Shown in pieces: positions 52,811 to 64,000 of a DNA stretch of 64,000 nt. The DNA lies in NCBI GenBank assembly GCA_014607495.2, contig CP053167.1, positions 3,968,001 to 4,032,000 of the forward strand. Direction: 5' to 3'. The DNA comes from Carposina sasakii. Lineage: Eukaryota; Arthropoda; Insecta; Lepidoptera; Carposinidae. A program made the translations under genes and the position numbers. Below the pieces are notes generated by a model. That model ran no database searches, was not told where the DNA came from, and saw only the letters and a list, made by a program, of their open reading frames with translations. Position 1 is the stretch's first letter. Every line of letters starts with the position of its first letter.

Positions 52811-53480
52811 GGCTTGTTCCCAAAGGTCCACGACTCTATTGCATTCAAAAAATGTAAGTTCATACTTTAATTCCCAACAGGTCCACTATATAAAAAAATA
52901 ATAAACATTTTGTTTCCCAACGGGTCCATGAGAATGTTTGGTACAGCAAAACCTAGGTCAATTTATTATAAAATAAAAGACAGATAATAGTTTAGATAAA
53001 CAAGAAGTATCATTGCACTAAAATAGGCTTATAATTAAAAAGGCATCAAAATCACAAAAATCATCTCAATCTTACACTGACCATCCACCGTCCTTGTCGT
53101 TTGCTGACTGACCTAAGCATTAAATAAAAACACAGTTTCGGTTTAATCATAAGTAGTAAATCATCTCAATCTTACAGTAAAATAGACATAAGCATTAAAA
53201 ATCACAGTTTCGGAATATCACAAAAATCATCTCGATCTTACACTGACCGTCCATGGTCCTTGTCGTCTGCTGACTGAACTAAGCGTAAAAAAAACACAGT
53301 TTTGGTATAATCATAGGTAGTAAATCATCTCAATCTTACTTAATATACAAATAGCTCAAACACTCTTGTATCGTTTTGATTTTTTGTTGGTATATGAAAG
53401 TTTTAAAATATATTTTACTAATTTCAAGGACCCGATGGGAAAAGAAGAATAATAGAGTCGTGGACCTTTGGGAACAAGCC
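52811..53480. mobile_element. Nested 670-bp DNA transposon with 30-bp perfect inverted ends
   Basis: 52811-52840 (starting GGCTTGTTCCCAAAGGTCC) is the exact reverse complement of 53451-53480. Short variants of CCCAAAGGTCCA recur just inside the left end (about 52877 and 52918). An internal tandem arrangement is listed separately. TGAAC occurs at both edges but I cannot define the duplication. No transposase frame, so it is non-autonomous. Confidence 0.7.
53050..53340 (+). repeat. Internal tandem repeats of the nested transposon
   Basis: Segments built on AAATCATCTCAATCTTACA, CTGACCGTCCATGGTCCTTG and AACACAGTTTCGGT occur twice in full at about 165-bp spacing, with a shorter third copy between. 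Confidence 0.6.
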
Positions 53481-53662
53481 TTTTGAACGGATGGCCAAAT
53501 CGGTTTATCATATTTTGTTTTGCAGGTCATGCTACTAGAGCAGGTGTGAGAGATCAGGAAAAAGTAGTTCGCTCTTCGCCTGTGAGTAACGCCCCTGGAT
53601 TCATTGTTGGCTCTTACATCATGCGCGGAAAGAGATCTAATGTATTCTAGTAAAGCCTCGCA

Positions 53663-53932
53663 AGTCCAGCAAGCTGAAGTGGCAATGGGCAGGGCACATA
53701 GCTCGAAGAACTGATGGCCGATGGAGTCGGAAAGTTCTAGAGTGGATACCACGTATCGGCAAGCGCAGCGTGGGAAGGCCACCCGCGAGGTGGACGGATG
53801 ACCTGGCCAAGGTTGCGGGCGTCGGTTGGATGAAGGCTGCTTCCGACCGGTCGGAGTGGAGGTTGTTGGGGGAGGCCTATGTCCAACAGTGGACTTCTCA
53901 GGGCTGTAAATGATGAAAATGATGATGATGAA
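53663..53932 (+). repeat. 5'-truncated RTE-type retrotransposon, 3' end
   Basis: From CCAGCAAGCTGAAGTGGCAA to the GGGCTGTAAATGATGA end, nearly identical to 12120-12384, with an ATGATGATG tail. The piece interrupts a family K copy (53625-53662 and 53932-54055). Confidence 0.8.
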
Positions 53933-54067
53933 AGCCTCGCATCAGGATGGGTAGCAGCACCAGATAAATACTTCTATGTAATTAAAAAATTATTCCTTAG
54001 TTCCTTACAACATGCACGGAAGGGGATGACAGCTGAAGCCCCGCATCAGCACAGGGAATAATGTAAC

Positions 54068-54352
54068 TAGTGTTGCCGATAGTCAAACTATCGATAGTTG
54101 ACCTCGAAAATCATCTATAATATCGATAGGCCTATCGATAGTATCGATAGCCCCGTGAGGGGCAATACTATTGACACACAGCAATACTATCGATAGTATC
54201 GGTCATGACTATTGTAATAATAATCGATACTATCGATATATTTGCGCGGTCGATAATAGGACTATCGATACTATTGTTTTTAGATAGATAGGACTATCGA
54301 TACTATTATTTTTGCCCAACTATCGATAGTGGACTATCGAGCGGCAACACTA
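54068..54352. mobile_element. hAT-type MITE full of ATCGAT motifs
   Basis: Starts TAGTGTTGCC and ends GGCAACACTA, flanked by an exact 8-bp duplication AATGTAAC (54060-54067 and 54353-54360), the hAT length. The 285-bp interior has about ten ATCGAT cores, most as CTATCGATAGT, around a centre with CCCCGTGAGGGG. Non-coding. Confidence 0.85.
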
Positions 54353-54360
54353 AATGTAAC

Positions 54361-56150
54361 TTTCTCATTAGAGCATGAATTGCATAAAGTTATTTCGCAT
54401 CTTGAATGAGACTAAGAAACATCTGCTTCAAAAATTGACCTTAGAGAAATGGAGTATTCGGAATACTTTGAAAAGGTTAATTTTTCTACTAGGAACAGAT
54501 GCTCGAAAAACTTGTTTCTCCTTTGTGCAGATCGATAGTAATATGTCCAGTTTTAGCCTGATAATTAACGAAAAGATATATACAAACAAGTATTTTTTTA
54601 AAGTACACTGTAGAAATAAATTAAATGTACTTTTAATACTCAATTATGAAATAAGTTAGTACAAGATCCTTAGACGAAATTAAATCGATTCCATGTTATT
54701 TTATAATAAGAGAAGAGATTTATAATAAAACAATAGTTAAGCTTGTGCATAAGCGAAACTTATGTACTGCATAAGACACAAATTGGAGAATAAACAAAAA
54801 ATATACTATACGTCAAATATGTATTATATTTAAGTACTTCAAACTGTAACAACTATCCTTTTTAAAATCTAAATTATTTTCCAAAATTTCGACATTATAA
54901 CATGAATATATTTTTTTCTTCTCATTAAAATAAAGTATACTATATTACGCAGTCTCTTAAAATATTTACTCACCCATCCCGTCCACATAATTTATTGGTC
55001 GCACGGCTATCAGCCCATTCGACTTGCCTATATAATCAAAATTTAATCAAAAATTAATTGTCCTTCCCAAGTTTATATGTAATTTTGTGCCGATCACTGT
55101 ATAAACAGGTAAATATAATTTCAAAATAATTACCGTTTTGACCTTTCAAACTATTTATATAACTAGACACTGTTATCCTTAAATATCTTTTAACGCAACT
55201 TTAAAGATAATTTAAAATAATTGTATCATATAGGTAGCTATATGTATGTATGTTGATTTCTCTCATTGTTTAGGTAGCTAAACCTCTAACAAAGGTATAG
55301 CTAACAAATGAATCTAACGTACACGGTTCCCAAAATGACTAGCCACAACTGCAGGATCATAAAGGACATTCCAGTAGCTCGCCTGAGAAAATGCCCGAGA
55401 TCCTTAGTCGACTCTTACGACATGCACGGAAGTAGATGCAGCTGATGTATTCTAGTGAAGCCCCGCATCGGCATAGTCACATGTATGAGTGTAATACCTA
55501 TAAAAATATATATAAAAATGCGCTAATATAGCCTCCCATTTTTTATGTGCAACATAAAACATACAAATGTATTTTTCCACAAAATGTCGTGTGGCATGTA
55601 AAACTGTGTTTAACGAATAGTTTTAATAAACGTCGCGTGTTGGAAGTATCGATTGCAGTATTTCTGGAGGAAATGTTATCGATTACTAATGGATAATAAT
55701 CGGTGGGAATCGATATGGTATCGCCAGTGTCATTATATAGAATGAAAATCACAGTGTGTAGGTGGATCAGATACGAAGCAAACTTTTTTTGGTGGCTTGG
55801 CAGTCCCCGCCAAGTCGCAAGCAAATGAGTATTAAACATGGAGAAGGTATACAAGAGGAGGTGGGACTGTGAACTGAGTCGTGTGGCAATCGTGAGGCAT
55901 GACGTCACGATGGGGCGGATCTTCAGGGCCAGTGTGTGTAACGCAGTAGCTGTAACCACACGCTCATGCAAGTAGTTTGGCTAGTCACTACAAGGTGGTT
56001 TCTATGTAAATGGGCTGGGTTATAGTGTTCAATGCTCCCTTCGTCCCATACTTCACCCCCGCTCAGCGGCACACTATTTTTGTATGAAAATATACTTAGC
56101 CGCTGCTCCTCTTTTATTTCTTCTCCATGGTATAAAATATATTACCTCTA
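54361..56150. other. No supported gene
   Basis: AT-rich with a family K copy (55325-55475, minus). A minus-strand open frame at 55543-55971 has no recognisable features. No exon could be supported. Confidence 0.45.
55325..55475 (-). repeat. Family K copy
   Basis: GTTCCCAAAATGACTAGCCA, ACTGCAGGATCATAAAGGAC and GTCGACTCTTACGACATGCA in minus-strand order to TAGTGAAGCCCCGCATC: the most complete copy of the family here. Confidence 0.6.
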
Positions 56151-56152
56151 TA

Positions 56153-56405
56153 ATTGGGTGCAACAGAAGGGTTTGTGATGCGAAATGATTTATGAAAATA
56201 GCAGATAAAGAAACGAATTTGAAGTCACATGTTTATTTTACTAGATTGTATGAACATTCCCGTGTTCTTTAGGCGTTGTCCATACTATATACTATCTTGA
56301 AAAATAAACATACTATTTCGAGTCTTCAATTTTGAGGACAGGTTCTCTATAGCGGGTTTTTTATCGCATTTTGTTTAACATACTCCTTTTGTTGCATCCT
56401 GTATA
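56153..56405. mobile_element. Family F MITE
   Basis: Starts TTGGGTGCAACAGAAGGGT and ends CTTTTGTTGCATCCTGTA; interior GAAGTCACATGTTTATTTTA and its inverted partner ACATACTATTTCGAGTCTTC. Confidence 0.6.
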
Positions 56406-57489
56406 ATTATTGCTGTGACTTGCTTTATTAAAAACTACGTATCTACTACCAAGCTACTCTTAGAGTATTTATTTGTAGGTTCTTAACTTAGCTCCGTCCA
56501 TTAAGACTACATAAATTTTAGATACCGTTCAAAGGACATAATAAAATACCTAGGTAAGTTAAGAAGCCCTTGCCATAGTGTAACTAATAAACTAAACAAG
56601 CAACGTCCAAACCATATGACGATTAATATTATACGTTCATTATATGAAAATTCTGGGAGTGAAAAAAAAAGTATAATACTACAGCTGCTTCTCTTTCCGG
56701 GCATACTGTACAAGTCAGTAGAGGGACAAGAGGGTCTTGGTGTTTTGTAGGCGATGGGCTGACCACCTGTCACTACTAACCGAACATGTACATCTCAACT
56801 ATATCCTCAAAAGTGGTCAGAAGTGGCACCATGTGGTCCTATCGGCCCTTGGTGCTCTGCCTACCCCGTAAGGGATAAAGGCGTGATTATATGTATGTAT
56901 GTATATGAAAAAGAAAAATAATTGTTCAAACAATGTGATGAACAAACTTTAGCCGAAACTAATTTGGGGAAGATGTCAACAATAACGGTATACAAATGAC
57001 ACAGCTTCTCAAACCGTAAATACAGCTACTCCATTCTTATTAAAAGATAAGATAAGAAACAACTACAACTTTGTGTTACGAGTTCAACCGCTCAATCAAG
57101 TTGTGTGTCTGGTTACAGGATGATTTTATTTTATGTTCTCGTTATGTATTTATATATAATCAAATACTTTGCCCTGAACGACTGACGGATCAACACACAT
57201 TATGAAATGATTATTTATAATATTACATCAGAAGCATGTTTCACCAAAAAATGTGGCATGCAAATATTTTATTTATTTAGCAACTTTAAAAAATATTTTT
57301 TACCATACATTATATGACTAAAGTAAAAAAAATCTGCCTTAGAAACCTGAAACGTGGAGGAAGTGTTCTTTTTGTGTAATATGGCATAAGAAAGTATCCC
57401 TCAAAGTTCGAGGAAAAGGGAAAATCTAAATTTTATGCAGACGAATTTGTATTCTTATGATTTAATGGAGGTATCATCAGAATATATTT
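56406..57489. other. No supported gene
   Basis: A fragment at about 56830-56915 (CCTATCGGCCCTTGG...CGTAAGGGATAAAGGCGTGA then a (TATG)n run) is of a kind repeated widely in moths. The rest shows nothing. Confidence 0.45.
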
Positions 57490-57615
57490 CAATATCATCA
57501 TCAGCCTATTGCAGTCCACTGCTGGACGTAGGCCTACCCCAGGGCACGACACAAGCCTGCCATGGGGGGTGTTTGCCCATAGTCACCACGCTGGGCAGGC
57601 GGGTTGGTGACCGAA
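57490..57615 (-). repeat. RTE-type retrotransposon 3' end, longer copy
   Basis: A TCATCATCA tail at the left, then CAGCCTATTGCAGTCCACTG and TGGACGTAGGCCTACCCCAG, extending to GGGCAGGCGGGTTGGTGACC. The last block is also found inverted at 58103-58130. Confidence 0.6.
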
Positions 57616-57989
57616 TATATTTATTTATATTTTATTTTTAAGTTTTCGACATTAGGCATCCTTTTTTCAGATACCTTATTCGAAAATAATCCACTAGCCA
57701 CAATAGTAAGTACATGTAGTAAAAAAGTACGTATCATCCTGTATAAGAAATATACAGTCCAGTTTTTCTGAGCCCGGCGCGCCACAAAGTGGGCCTGATC
57801 TTGACCACCGACAATATAAATTGTGTAAACCACCTTCATGTTTTTGCTCACCTCTAAATCTATATTGGTTATGGCAGGAACAAAAAATAAGTTGCCGATT
57901 TTTTTCTCTATGTCTAAGCTCAGGTCTAATGTAGGTACTAAGTATGATTACCGCTTAATTGATTATTATATTCCTCTAATATATTAGCC

Positions 57990-58185
57990 GACTGATGCCG
58001 GCAGAGTACAGTTTGTACCGCCCCATGCCTGCCCGTGGATATCGTAAAAGGCAAGTGAGGGTTTCCGGGAGGGCAGCAGCGCCTCCCGTGTTGACAACAG
58101 CGGTCACCAACCCGCTTGCCCAGCGAGCTGCTCAGCGACTGAAAAGCCCCCTATGGCAAAGCCTTTTGGTGTGCCCTGTGTAGGT
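57990..58185 (+). repeat. GC-rich repeat related to the RTE end at 57490
   Basis: Contains CGGTCACCAACCCGCTTGCC, the inverse of the block at 57586-57613, and CGTAAAAGGCAAGTGAGGG. The open frame across it is repeat sequence; I do not call a gene. Confidence 0.4.
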
Positions 58186-60616
58186 ACATAGTATATATCT
58201 TTAGTTCCGTTCTGACTTGGTGACTATTATGGGTGTTGAAGGTTAGAGCCTTGATAGTTATTTTTTCTATAATTCTATGGGAATTTCCACTTACCTCGAC
58301 ATCAGATTTGCGGAGTGTTGATCATTTTCGATTGCTCTCTAGAGTTACCTGTCAAAAGATAAATCTTCATTAGTGCCTGTTGAAATAAAATTTGTCCACA
58401 GCGGAGAATGTTTTTTTTATTGAATAGTATCATTTTTATTATATATTACATAATAATAAACAAACGATTCAAAAGACAACTTGCTTCATCCTCTGCATGT
58501 GTAATAAAATTATGCTGCTTTTGTAATATGTACTAAGAAACATGAAAGTATTAAATAAGTAGAAAGGTAAACTATGTAAACTGTCAATATTTTATTCGTC
58601 TTTACTGAAGTAGGCGATAACGTCCCCTTGTCGGGAACGGTATAAAATAATTAACTAGACTAATAAAATATGTTAAGTATTAAGGTTTTTATAGTGAAAA
58701 GAATGGGGGCGCTACATAATAACTGATTTTCAAGGTGGACATTAGGAGGACGATATAACTTTGGGAACATTTGGCTATTTTGTACATTAAGATTGCTTAT
58801 GTACTAGCTGACGCCTGCGACTTCATCGACTGCTGTATCACCTATGTGTTTCTCATCTCTAATTATCATGTTAACTACATACCTACCTACCCGTAAAGTT
58901 TAATCGAAATTCGTTCGGTAGTTTTTAAATAAAAGACTAACAAACATCCATTCACATAAACTCATTAAAAACAATTATTGTCTATCGAGGAACATAACAT
59001 AAGTACCTACTTGGAGATGAAAAGTATTAGTTAGTATGAAAATAGTTAATTTTCCTTTTAAAATAAAAGCAAAGGTATTTAAATCCGCAACGAATGCCGG
59101 TAACTACTATCGATGTTCCTAGACTATGTAGTAAGTGCGCCGCTTAGGGCATAACCTAAATACTAATATGCTGAGGTACGGCCAGCAAAAATGTTTCAAA
59201 TATCACATTTCAAAAATAATAATTAAAATAAAATTTGCAGCCGCAGAGCGCGTTGCATGTAGCTTTTAATTTTATATTAAGATTAATAACTGGTTTTTTC
59301 AGTGAAATAATTATTTTTTAACCAGCTAGGCAAATTAACGATACGTAGGTAAACTAAACCAAGTCAAATGAATTATATTAAAAGATTTTATATTAAGCAA
59401 TTTATGCTACCAAAATTATTATATAACGGTTATTGAACTATGAATATTAAATTAAATGCATACATGAACTTGTTAGCGAAGGAGAGAGGGATACTTGTTT
59501 GTTTTATTCTGCTACATGAACAATTTTGTGAGAGTGTAAGTGCAGTACATTTAATCTCTAATTAAGCTCATTACAAGGCAGTACAATAAGGCCGCATTTA
59601 GAGGAGTGCAACTAGGACCACAGCCCCGCCGGAATAGAAAATTCTGGGCAAAAAAATAGAAATTGGGGCAAGATTGGCAGAAATCTCCCCCGGTTTAAGG
59701 TTCGGGAATATCTACTCCTTTGAGGTCAGAACTCTATAACCAGCCTTTATCTGCTGACCGTTCTCTAATCGGCGCGGCCAACCGCGCACACGAGACATAC
59801 CACAGACAAACTCGATTTTTTTTCTTTTAAACCTTTCATCTAATTACTGGCCGATTACTAAATATCTCAAACACGGCGAAACGCTCATTACTAACGCGTT
59901 TACCTTTATTTTCCTATCGAGTTCAGTTAATCGATTGCAAAAGATCGATTCTTTTAATCGATATCTTAGTTAGTGCTATTTTTATCGCCGCGGAAATTTG
60001 TTCTGTTTGATTGCAATGATTATGGTTGAGCTTCGTTAATTACCACTTGGCAACTTTTTACACGAGAGTCTTGGATGATTTTTCTTTTATAAAAGTATTG
60101 TTGAGTGACTTGATTTATTTACTATTCGTAAATTAACTAAGAAATTGTGATGTCTTCTATATTTTTTATGTACATGCATTAGTTTCCTAGATGCTACATC
60201 CTAGAACTGAAAAAAAAACTTGGTATTCTTTTTATAAAAAATCGTAATAATATTTAGTACTTATTATGGTTATTTTTCTATATCTCCTAATAGGTAGGTA
60301 CGAGTACGAGTATAACGTCATAACAACTTCGCAATTTTTTTACAAAGCCGCTCATAGTTATCAGACATGTTAATCTTGTGGCCCAGCATTTTGACTAATT
60401 ATTTTTAAAAAAGTATTAGCGTAACACGTGGTTACTTTCGTAACTTGCCCAATTAATATAAAAGTAGAGTAGCTGTGTATGTTAAAGCCTGCCCTTCTGC
60501 CCTTTAAGTGGGCAGACTCTATTAAGCCTCATTTACATAATACCAATTTTATTGAAGCAGCAAATCACTGACATGATCTAAACTGCCGTTTATTACGCAT
60601 TGTTAATTTTTTTACT
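58186..60616. other. No supported gene
   Basis: AT-rich. A short moth-repeat end (ACTAGCTGACGCCTGCGAC) lies at 58803-58825. Nothing else stands out. Confidence 0.5.
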
Positions 60617-60694
60617 ATACTATACGCCAACCCTCCTGGCACACACCGTCATAGAACGTTATATGACAGCGCGTGCCAGGGGCGTTGGTGTACA
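60617..60694. mobile_element. Family J mini-hairpin MITE, second copy
   Basis: ACTATACGCCAACCCTCCTG at the left and GCGTGCCAGGGGCGTTGGTG at the right; same arrangement as 38657-38734 with a few differences in the arms. Confidence 0.65.
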
Positions 60695-60741
60695 TATAAT
60701 ATAGTAAATATAAGGCATATCAATAATTGCTCTTGAATGCT

Positions 60742-60990
60742 CTTGATGCGGTGATAGCCCAATGGTCAAGACGTGCGCCTTTCAGACGGAAGGCGTGGGT
60801 TCAATCCCAGTCGTGGACCTGTACTACTGAATTTATTTAATGTATGGATTTTCTAAAAATTTACACTTATAGCCCGAGGAGGGTTGCCGTCACTTAGGCA
60901 GTCGGCCGTAAAATACATGCCAAATCTTTGACAATATGAGTTTCGAAAGAAGCCATAAGCAGGAAGATGCTGAATTGCTCTTGAATGGTT
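60742..60990 (+). repeat. tRNA-derived SINE (family C), best copy
   Basis: The tRNA-like head has GTGATAGCCCAATGGTCAAG, an anticodon-loop-like CTTTCAGA and GGGTTCAATCCCAG (B box). A body then runs through GTACTACTGAATTTATTTAA, CCCGAGGAGGGTTGCC and GGCAGTCGGCCGTAAAA. The downstream body and shared copy at 10335 show it is a SINE, not a tRNA gene. Confidence 0.75.
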
Positions 60991-61362
60991 AAGAAAATGG
61001 TATCATGGACCTTTAGGACCTTTATTCTCATGATTGCCTATCCTATCCTCTTGCACTGTGACATCCTGCCATCGACCTGCCTGTCATACCGAGAAGTTAT
61101 TACTCCTAATAGGGGCACCATGGGGCATTCTAGTACACTCTACCATAAAAAGAATATGTAAAGGACTATGTAAAACAACTTTATATGTTATTTCCGTCTA
61201 AATAGTGAGCTGCCCTGGCTTTGCTTCGATACCTAGTACTTTTTTGCATTTATGTGGTACTAGCTAGACCCAATCTACAAACAGTTGAAGCATTGTTGCA
61301 CGGTTTGTTTCACGTAGGAATTCTTATTTATTCTAGGCGAAAAGTCACTTATTTATACATAT
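60991..61362. other. No supported gene
   Basis: No open frame or recognised repeat; mixed composition. Confidence 0.4.
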
Positions 61363-61625
61363 AATTAAAATGTAACAGATCGCTGTCTGTACATGGAAGA
61401 TATATGAGAAAAAATATTATAGGAGACCTTTATCAACGCAATAGAACCCAAAACAATGATTTTTTGAATTTTTGTCTGTTTGTCGGTTTGTCTGTTTGGC
61501 GGTGCGTTTGTGCACGCTAATCTCAGAAACGGCTGAAGCGATTTCGATGCAGTTTTCAGGAATATATTGTGACAGGTCCCACTTAACATATAGGCTACTT
61601 TTTATCCCGTCCACTAGTTTCCAAT
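61363..61625 (-). repeat. Family D repeat, inverted copy of 76-410
   Basis: Reads in reverse the ACAGACAAACC run, AGATTAGCGTGCACAAACGC and AACTGCATCGAAATCGCTTC blocks of the left-end copy, to GATAAAAAGTAGCCTATATG. About 61.2 kb separates the two copies. Confidence 0.6.
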
Positions 61626-61732
61626 AAATCAACAGATTAAAAAACGGTCTGGGAAATCTTCGGTAATTTTGAACACCGGATGGATTTAAAAAAATCTTAA
61701 CATTTTACGCTACTTTTTTTTTTTTTTTAATT

Positions 61733-61985
61733 TTTTTTTTTAAATATTCACACACTACACAACACATTAACCTAGTCCCACATTAAGATCCCTAAGGTCT
61801 TGTGTCGTGGGTACTAAGCAACGGTATATAAATACATAGATAAGTATAGAAACATCCATGACTCGGAAACAAACATCGATATTCATTGTTGTCATTATCA
61901 ATGTTTGCTCCTACCGGGATTCGAACCCGGGAGCTATGGCGTCGCAGGCAGGGTGCCTACCTACTAGACCAATAGGCCGTCAAAC
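61733..61985 (-). repeat. tRNA-derived SINE (family B), minus strand
   Basis: The reverse complement carries the B box GGTTCGAATCCCGGTAGG and the CATGGATGTTTCTATACTTA body of the copy at 8028, and ends in an AT-rich tail beside a poly-T run at 61714-61740. Confidence 0.8.
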
Positions 61986-62552
61986 TTTTATCCATAAGCT
62001 TTGAGCTTTGGCTCGTTCTCAGAAAAATAATCATAATAATCACGCTTATAAAGCAGTAGCTCCAAAAATATGCTAAAATAATAATAGGTCTATGTTATGT
62101 GGTAATATTTACATATTTGGCAGATCTGGGGCAAGATTGATATCTTGCGACAGCCGGTATTTTAGTTAGCCATAAAATAGCTCCCGCGTATGATTTCGGT
62201 ACTAACGTATTTTATCTGCAATTATACAGATAAAGTAGTCACGTACATAGCAACTAGCGCCATCGTTCAAAGCAACTATTTGGTGAAACGTGCTTTACAA
62301 TGCCATAGCGGTCTTGTCAAAACGGCCTGGACAATTGGACCTACTTGGGTAGACTGGAATTTGTGGGACCAAGGTCCTATTGCATACTTGCACAAATTGG
62401 TTTGAAGTGAGCTTTATCCTTTTGTGACCAAAGCAGATAACTATAATGATAAATGAGTAAAGTTTAGTACAAAAAATTTTGTGATCTATTTAGCGAACGT
62501 AGGTAAATAAAAATACTAGTAATAACGGTCTAAATTGTGGTAGTTGACGTGA

Positions 62553-62690
62553 TCATCATCATCATTTACAACCCCGAGAAGTCCACTGTTGGACATAGGC
62601 CTCCCCCAACAACCTCCACTCCGACCGGTCGGAAGCAGCCTACATCCAACCGACGCACGCGACCTTGGCCAGGTCGTCCTACTACAGGTG
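62553..62690 (-). repeat. RTE-type retrotransposon 3' end, minus strand
   Basis: (ATC)n tail, then TTTACAACCCCGAGAAGTCC and CCTCCACTCCGACCGGTCGG, the reverse complement of the 12240-12384 region. It is truncated after CAGGTCGTCC. Confidence 0.75.
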
Positions 62691-62947
62691 ATATTTTCTA
62701 GATTAATTCAAAGAGAGATATTTCGAATTCAAAACCGAAACCCCTATCGAAAAGTCAATAAAGATAAGTCACAAATTAGGGAATAAAATTGTCAACGTAA
62801 ACTTTAGGATTCCCGATATTTCCTATTCCCATGGAACGTCGGGAAATCTCTCCTCAGTGGATCTACATATCGCAAAAGTAAGCCACGATCCAAATATCCC
62901 GTTTCTAGCTTCAGTAGATGTTATTTATTTATAGGTACTTACCTATA

Positions 62948-63187
62948 CAGGGTGTAACAAAAGGGGCATGTTAAGCGAAAAGCTATATAAATAGCACACT
63001 AAAAGGAACCTACTCACAAAATTTTAGACTCGAAATCACATGTTTATTTTTCTAGATAGTATGGAAAATTCCTAAACAACTCAGGAATGTTCATGCAATC
63101 TTGAAATTAAACATGTGATTTCGAATCTCAAATTATTATTTATTATTATTATTATTAACATACCCTTTCTGTTACACCCTGTATAAT
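62948..63187. mobile_element. Family F MITE, best copy
   Basis: Starts ACAGGGTGTAACAAAAGGGG and ends CCTTTCTGTTACACCCTGTA. The interior is itself nearly palindromic: ACTCGAAATCACATGTTTAT with, inverted, ACATGTGATTTCGAATCT. A (TTA)n run has expanded at about 63133-63156. Confidence 0.7.
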
Positions 63188-64000
63188 AGATAGTATTTAG
63201 CCAATCAATAATAATGTCTATAAATCTTTTTAGAGATATCATACCGTTACCCGTGTAATTTCTTTTTAACTATTGTTTTACATGAGGTCATTTTTTCCAC
63301 GTTTTAATGGCGCAGTGGGCGGGGCCAGTCCACACGAAATCTGGATCGTAAAATAAATCACCAGTGTCACAACATAATAAAATATTCTTAGGAGAGGGTT
63401 TACCTATGAACAGAGTTAAATGCGTCTCACAAATTTTGTATAAAGTAAAAGTAAAGTTTAAGCTGTGGTTATGCCACGATGTAGTTTTATTTGTATAGAA
63501 GAAGGGTTCTGTTTTTCGAGTGTACACATAATATATGTATATTTCTTTGGCACGCTCTTAAGCCTTAATGGTTTGTCGTGTTTGAACTTGAGAGGTATTC
63601 GTCATTTTCTGAATGGTCTACCACCAATAAATGTGTCCATATTGATGTACCATTTTTAATACTCAAGTAAGTACACCTATCTATTTCCTAGATATTACAA
63701 ACACTCGCCAAATAGCAATATGACAGACAAAAATTAATTCGGTTTATTATTTAGCGTGTACCTTATAAGTAACATGAATTTTACTATACACCGCGCCTTA
63801 AATTAGATGCTATTAAAAATGTCATTTGATAGCAAAATTAATTCACTATGGGTGCGCCCACCACCGGGCCCTACACCCTCCACTGACCCTCGGATCTGAT
63901 AACTCATAACTGCGAAAACAGGCACTTGCACTAACTACAATCGCCACGAGAAACCAGACCCGAGCATCTGCCTTATTTGCAAATGCCTCAAATGCCTGTT
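63188..64000. other. No supported gene at the right edge
   Basis: AT-rich; a GC-richer patch begins near 63850 (CACCACCGGGCCCTACACC). A minus-strand frame at 63288-63527 has no recognisable features. Content beyond the window could change this. Confidence 0.4.

Larger units (their letters stand above)
52721..53534. mobile_element. TAGCATGACC MITE interrupted by a nested transposon
   Basis: Starts TAGCATGACCACGCATCG and ends GGTCATGCTA. The outer portions (52721-52805 and about 53483-53534) match the uninterrupted copy at 1680-1826 in inverse orientation. The middle is the separate element 52811-53480. Confidence 0.65.

Noticed and set aside
57990..58185. GC-rich 62-codon frame as a gene exon
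   Set aside because: The sequence is related to the repeat at 57490-57615 and lacks splice borders.
60742..60815. tRNA gene
   Set aside because: The head is tRNA-like with a good B box but stems are imperfect and a SINE body follows, shared with 10335-10565.
1..64000. CRISPR arrays, bacterial operons, rRNA genes
   Set aside because: None seen; tandem repeats here are UTR arrays or microsatellites of a eukaryotic genome.

Overview
This is a stretch of a moth-type (lepidopteran) nuclear genome: AT-rich, intron-bearing host genes, a eukaryotic tRNA gene and a dense load of SINEs, MITEs and non-LTR fragments of kinds common in moths. Species is not determinable by eye. Host content is small: two 3' exons of an unrecognised + strand gene (520-699 and 2495-2515) with a tRNA-Trp(CCA) gene in the intron between them (1300-1371), and a complete four-exon minus-strand gene for an N-terminal RASSF protein of the RASSF9/10 type (7973 down to 5666).

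The main structure is a nest at 18322-36250. A mosaic Ty3/Gypsy element carries 310 bp of a 5' LTR, a complete 436-bp 3' LTR and, between them, pieces of gag-pol from several related elements. A 13.66-kb Maverick/Polinton (21228-34888) has inserted into it with an exact 6-bp target duplication, CATGCC. The Polinton holds a protein-primed DNA polymerase B broken by one frameshift, a packaging ATPase, a retroviral-type integrase with a chromodomain, an adenovirus-type cysteine protease, a double-jelly-roll-type capsid protein, a PX-type virion protein and several conserved unknowns. It also has a spliced gene whose start codon is divided by an intron. Each terminal repeat is itself a long imperfect hairpin. 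The protease frame has no upstream ATG, but it joins the preceding virion-protein frame at a canonical -1 frameshift heptamer (A AAA AAC, 31882-31888) lying directly before the UAG stop. I consider this the most interesting signal in the window.

A nearly full-length minus-strand non-LTR retrotransposon (CR1/Jockey group) occupies about 44762-50355, with intact ORF1 and ORF2 and a 268-codon hydrophobic, Cys-rich open frame spanning the gap between them. The rest (2516-5665, 7974-18321, 36251-44761, 50356-64000) shows no host gene I can support. It is a mosaic of dispersed repeats: pogo/Tigger-, hAT- and PIF/Harbinger-type MITEs with recognisable target duplications, two tRNA-derived SINE families, RTE 3' ends and a nested DNA transposon at 52811-53480.

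Within the Polinton the genes form a virus-like set: polymerase and integrase for replication and insertion, and ATPase, capsid, virion protein and protease for particle assembly. Apart from the one polymerase frameshift the reading frames are open, so the insertion looks fairly recent. It must post-date the Gypsy insertion, whose two LTRs I read as identical over their shared 310 bp.
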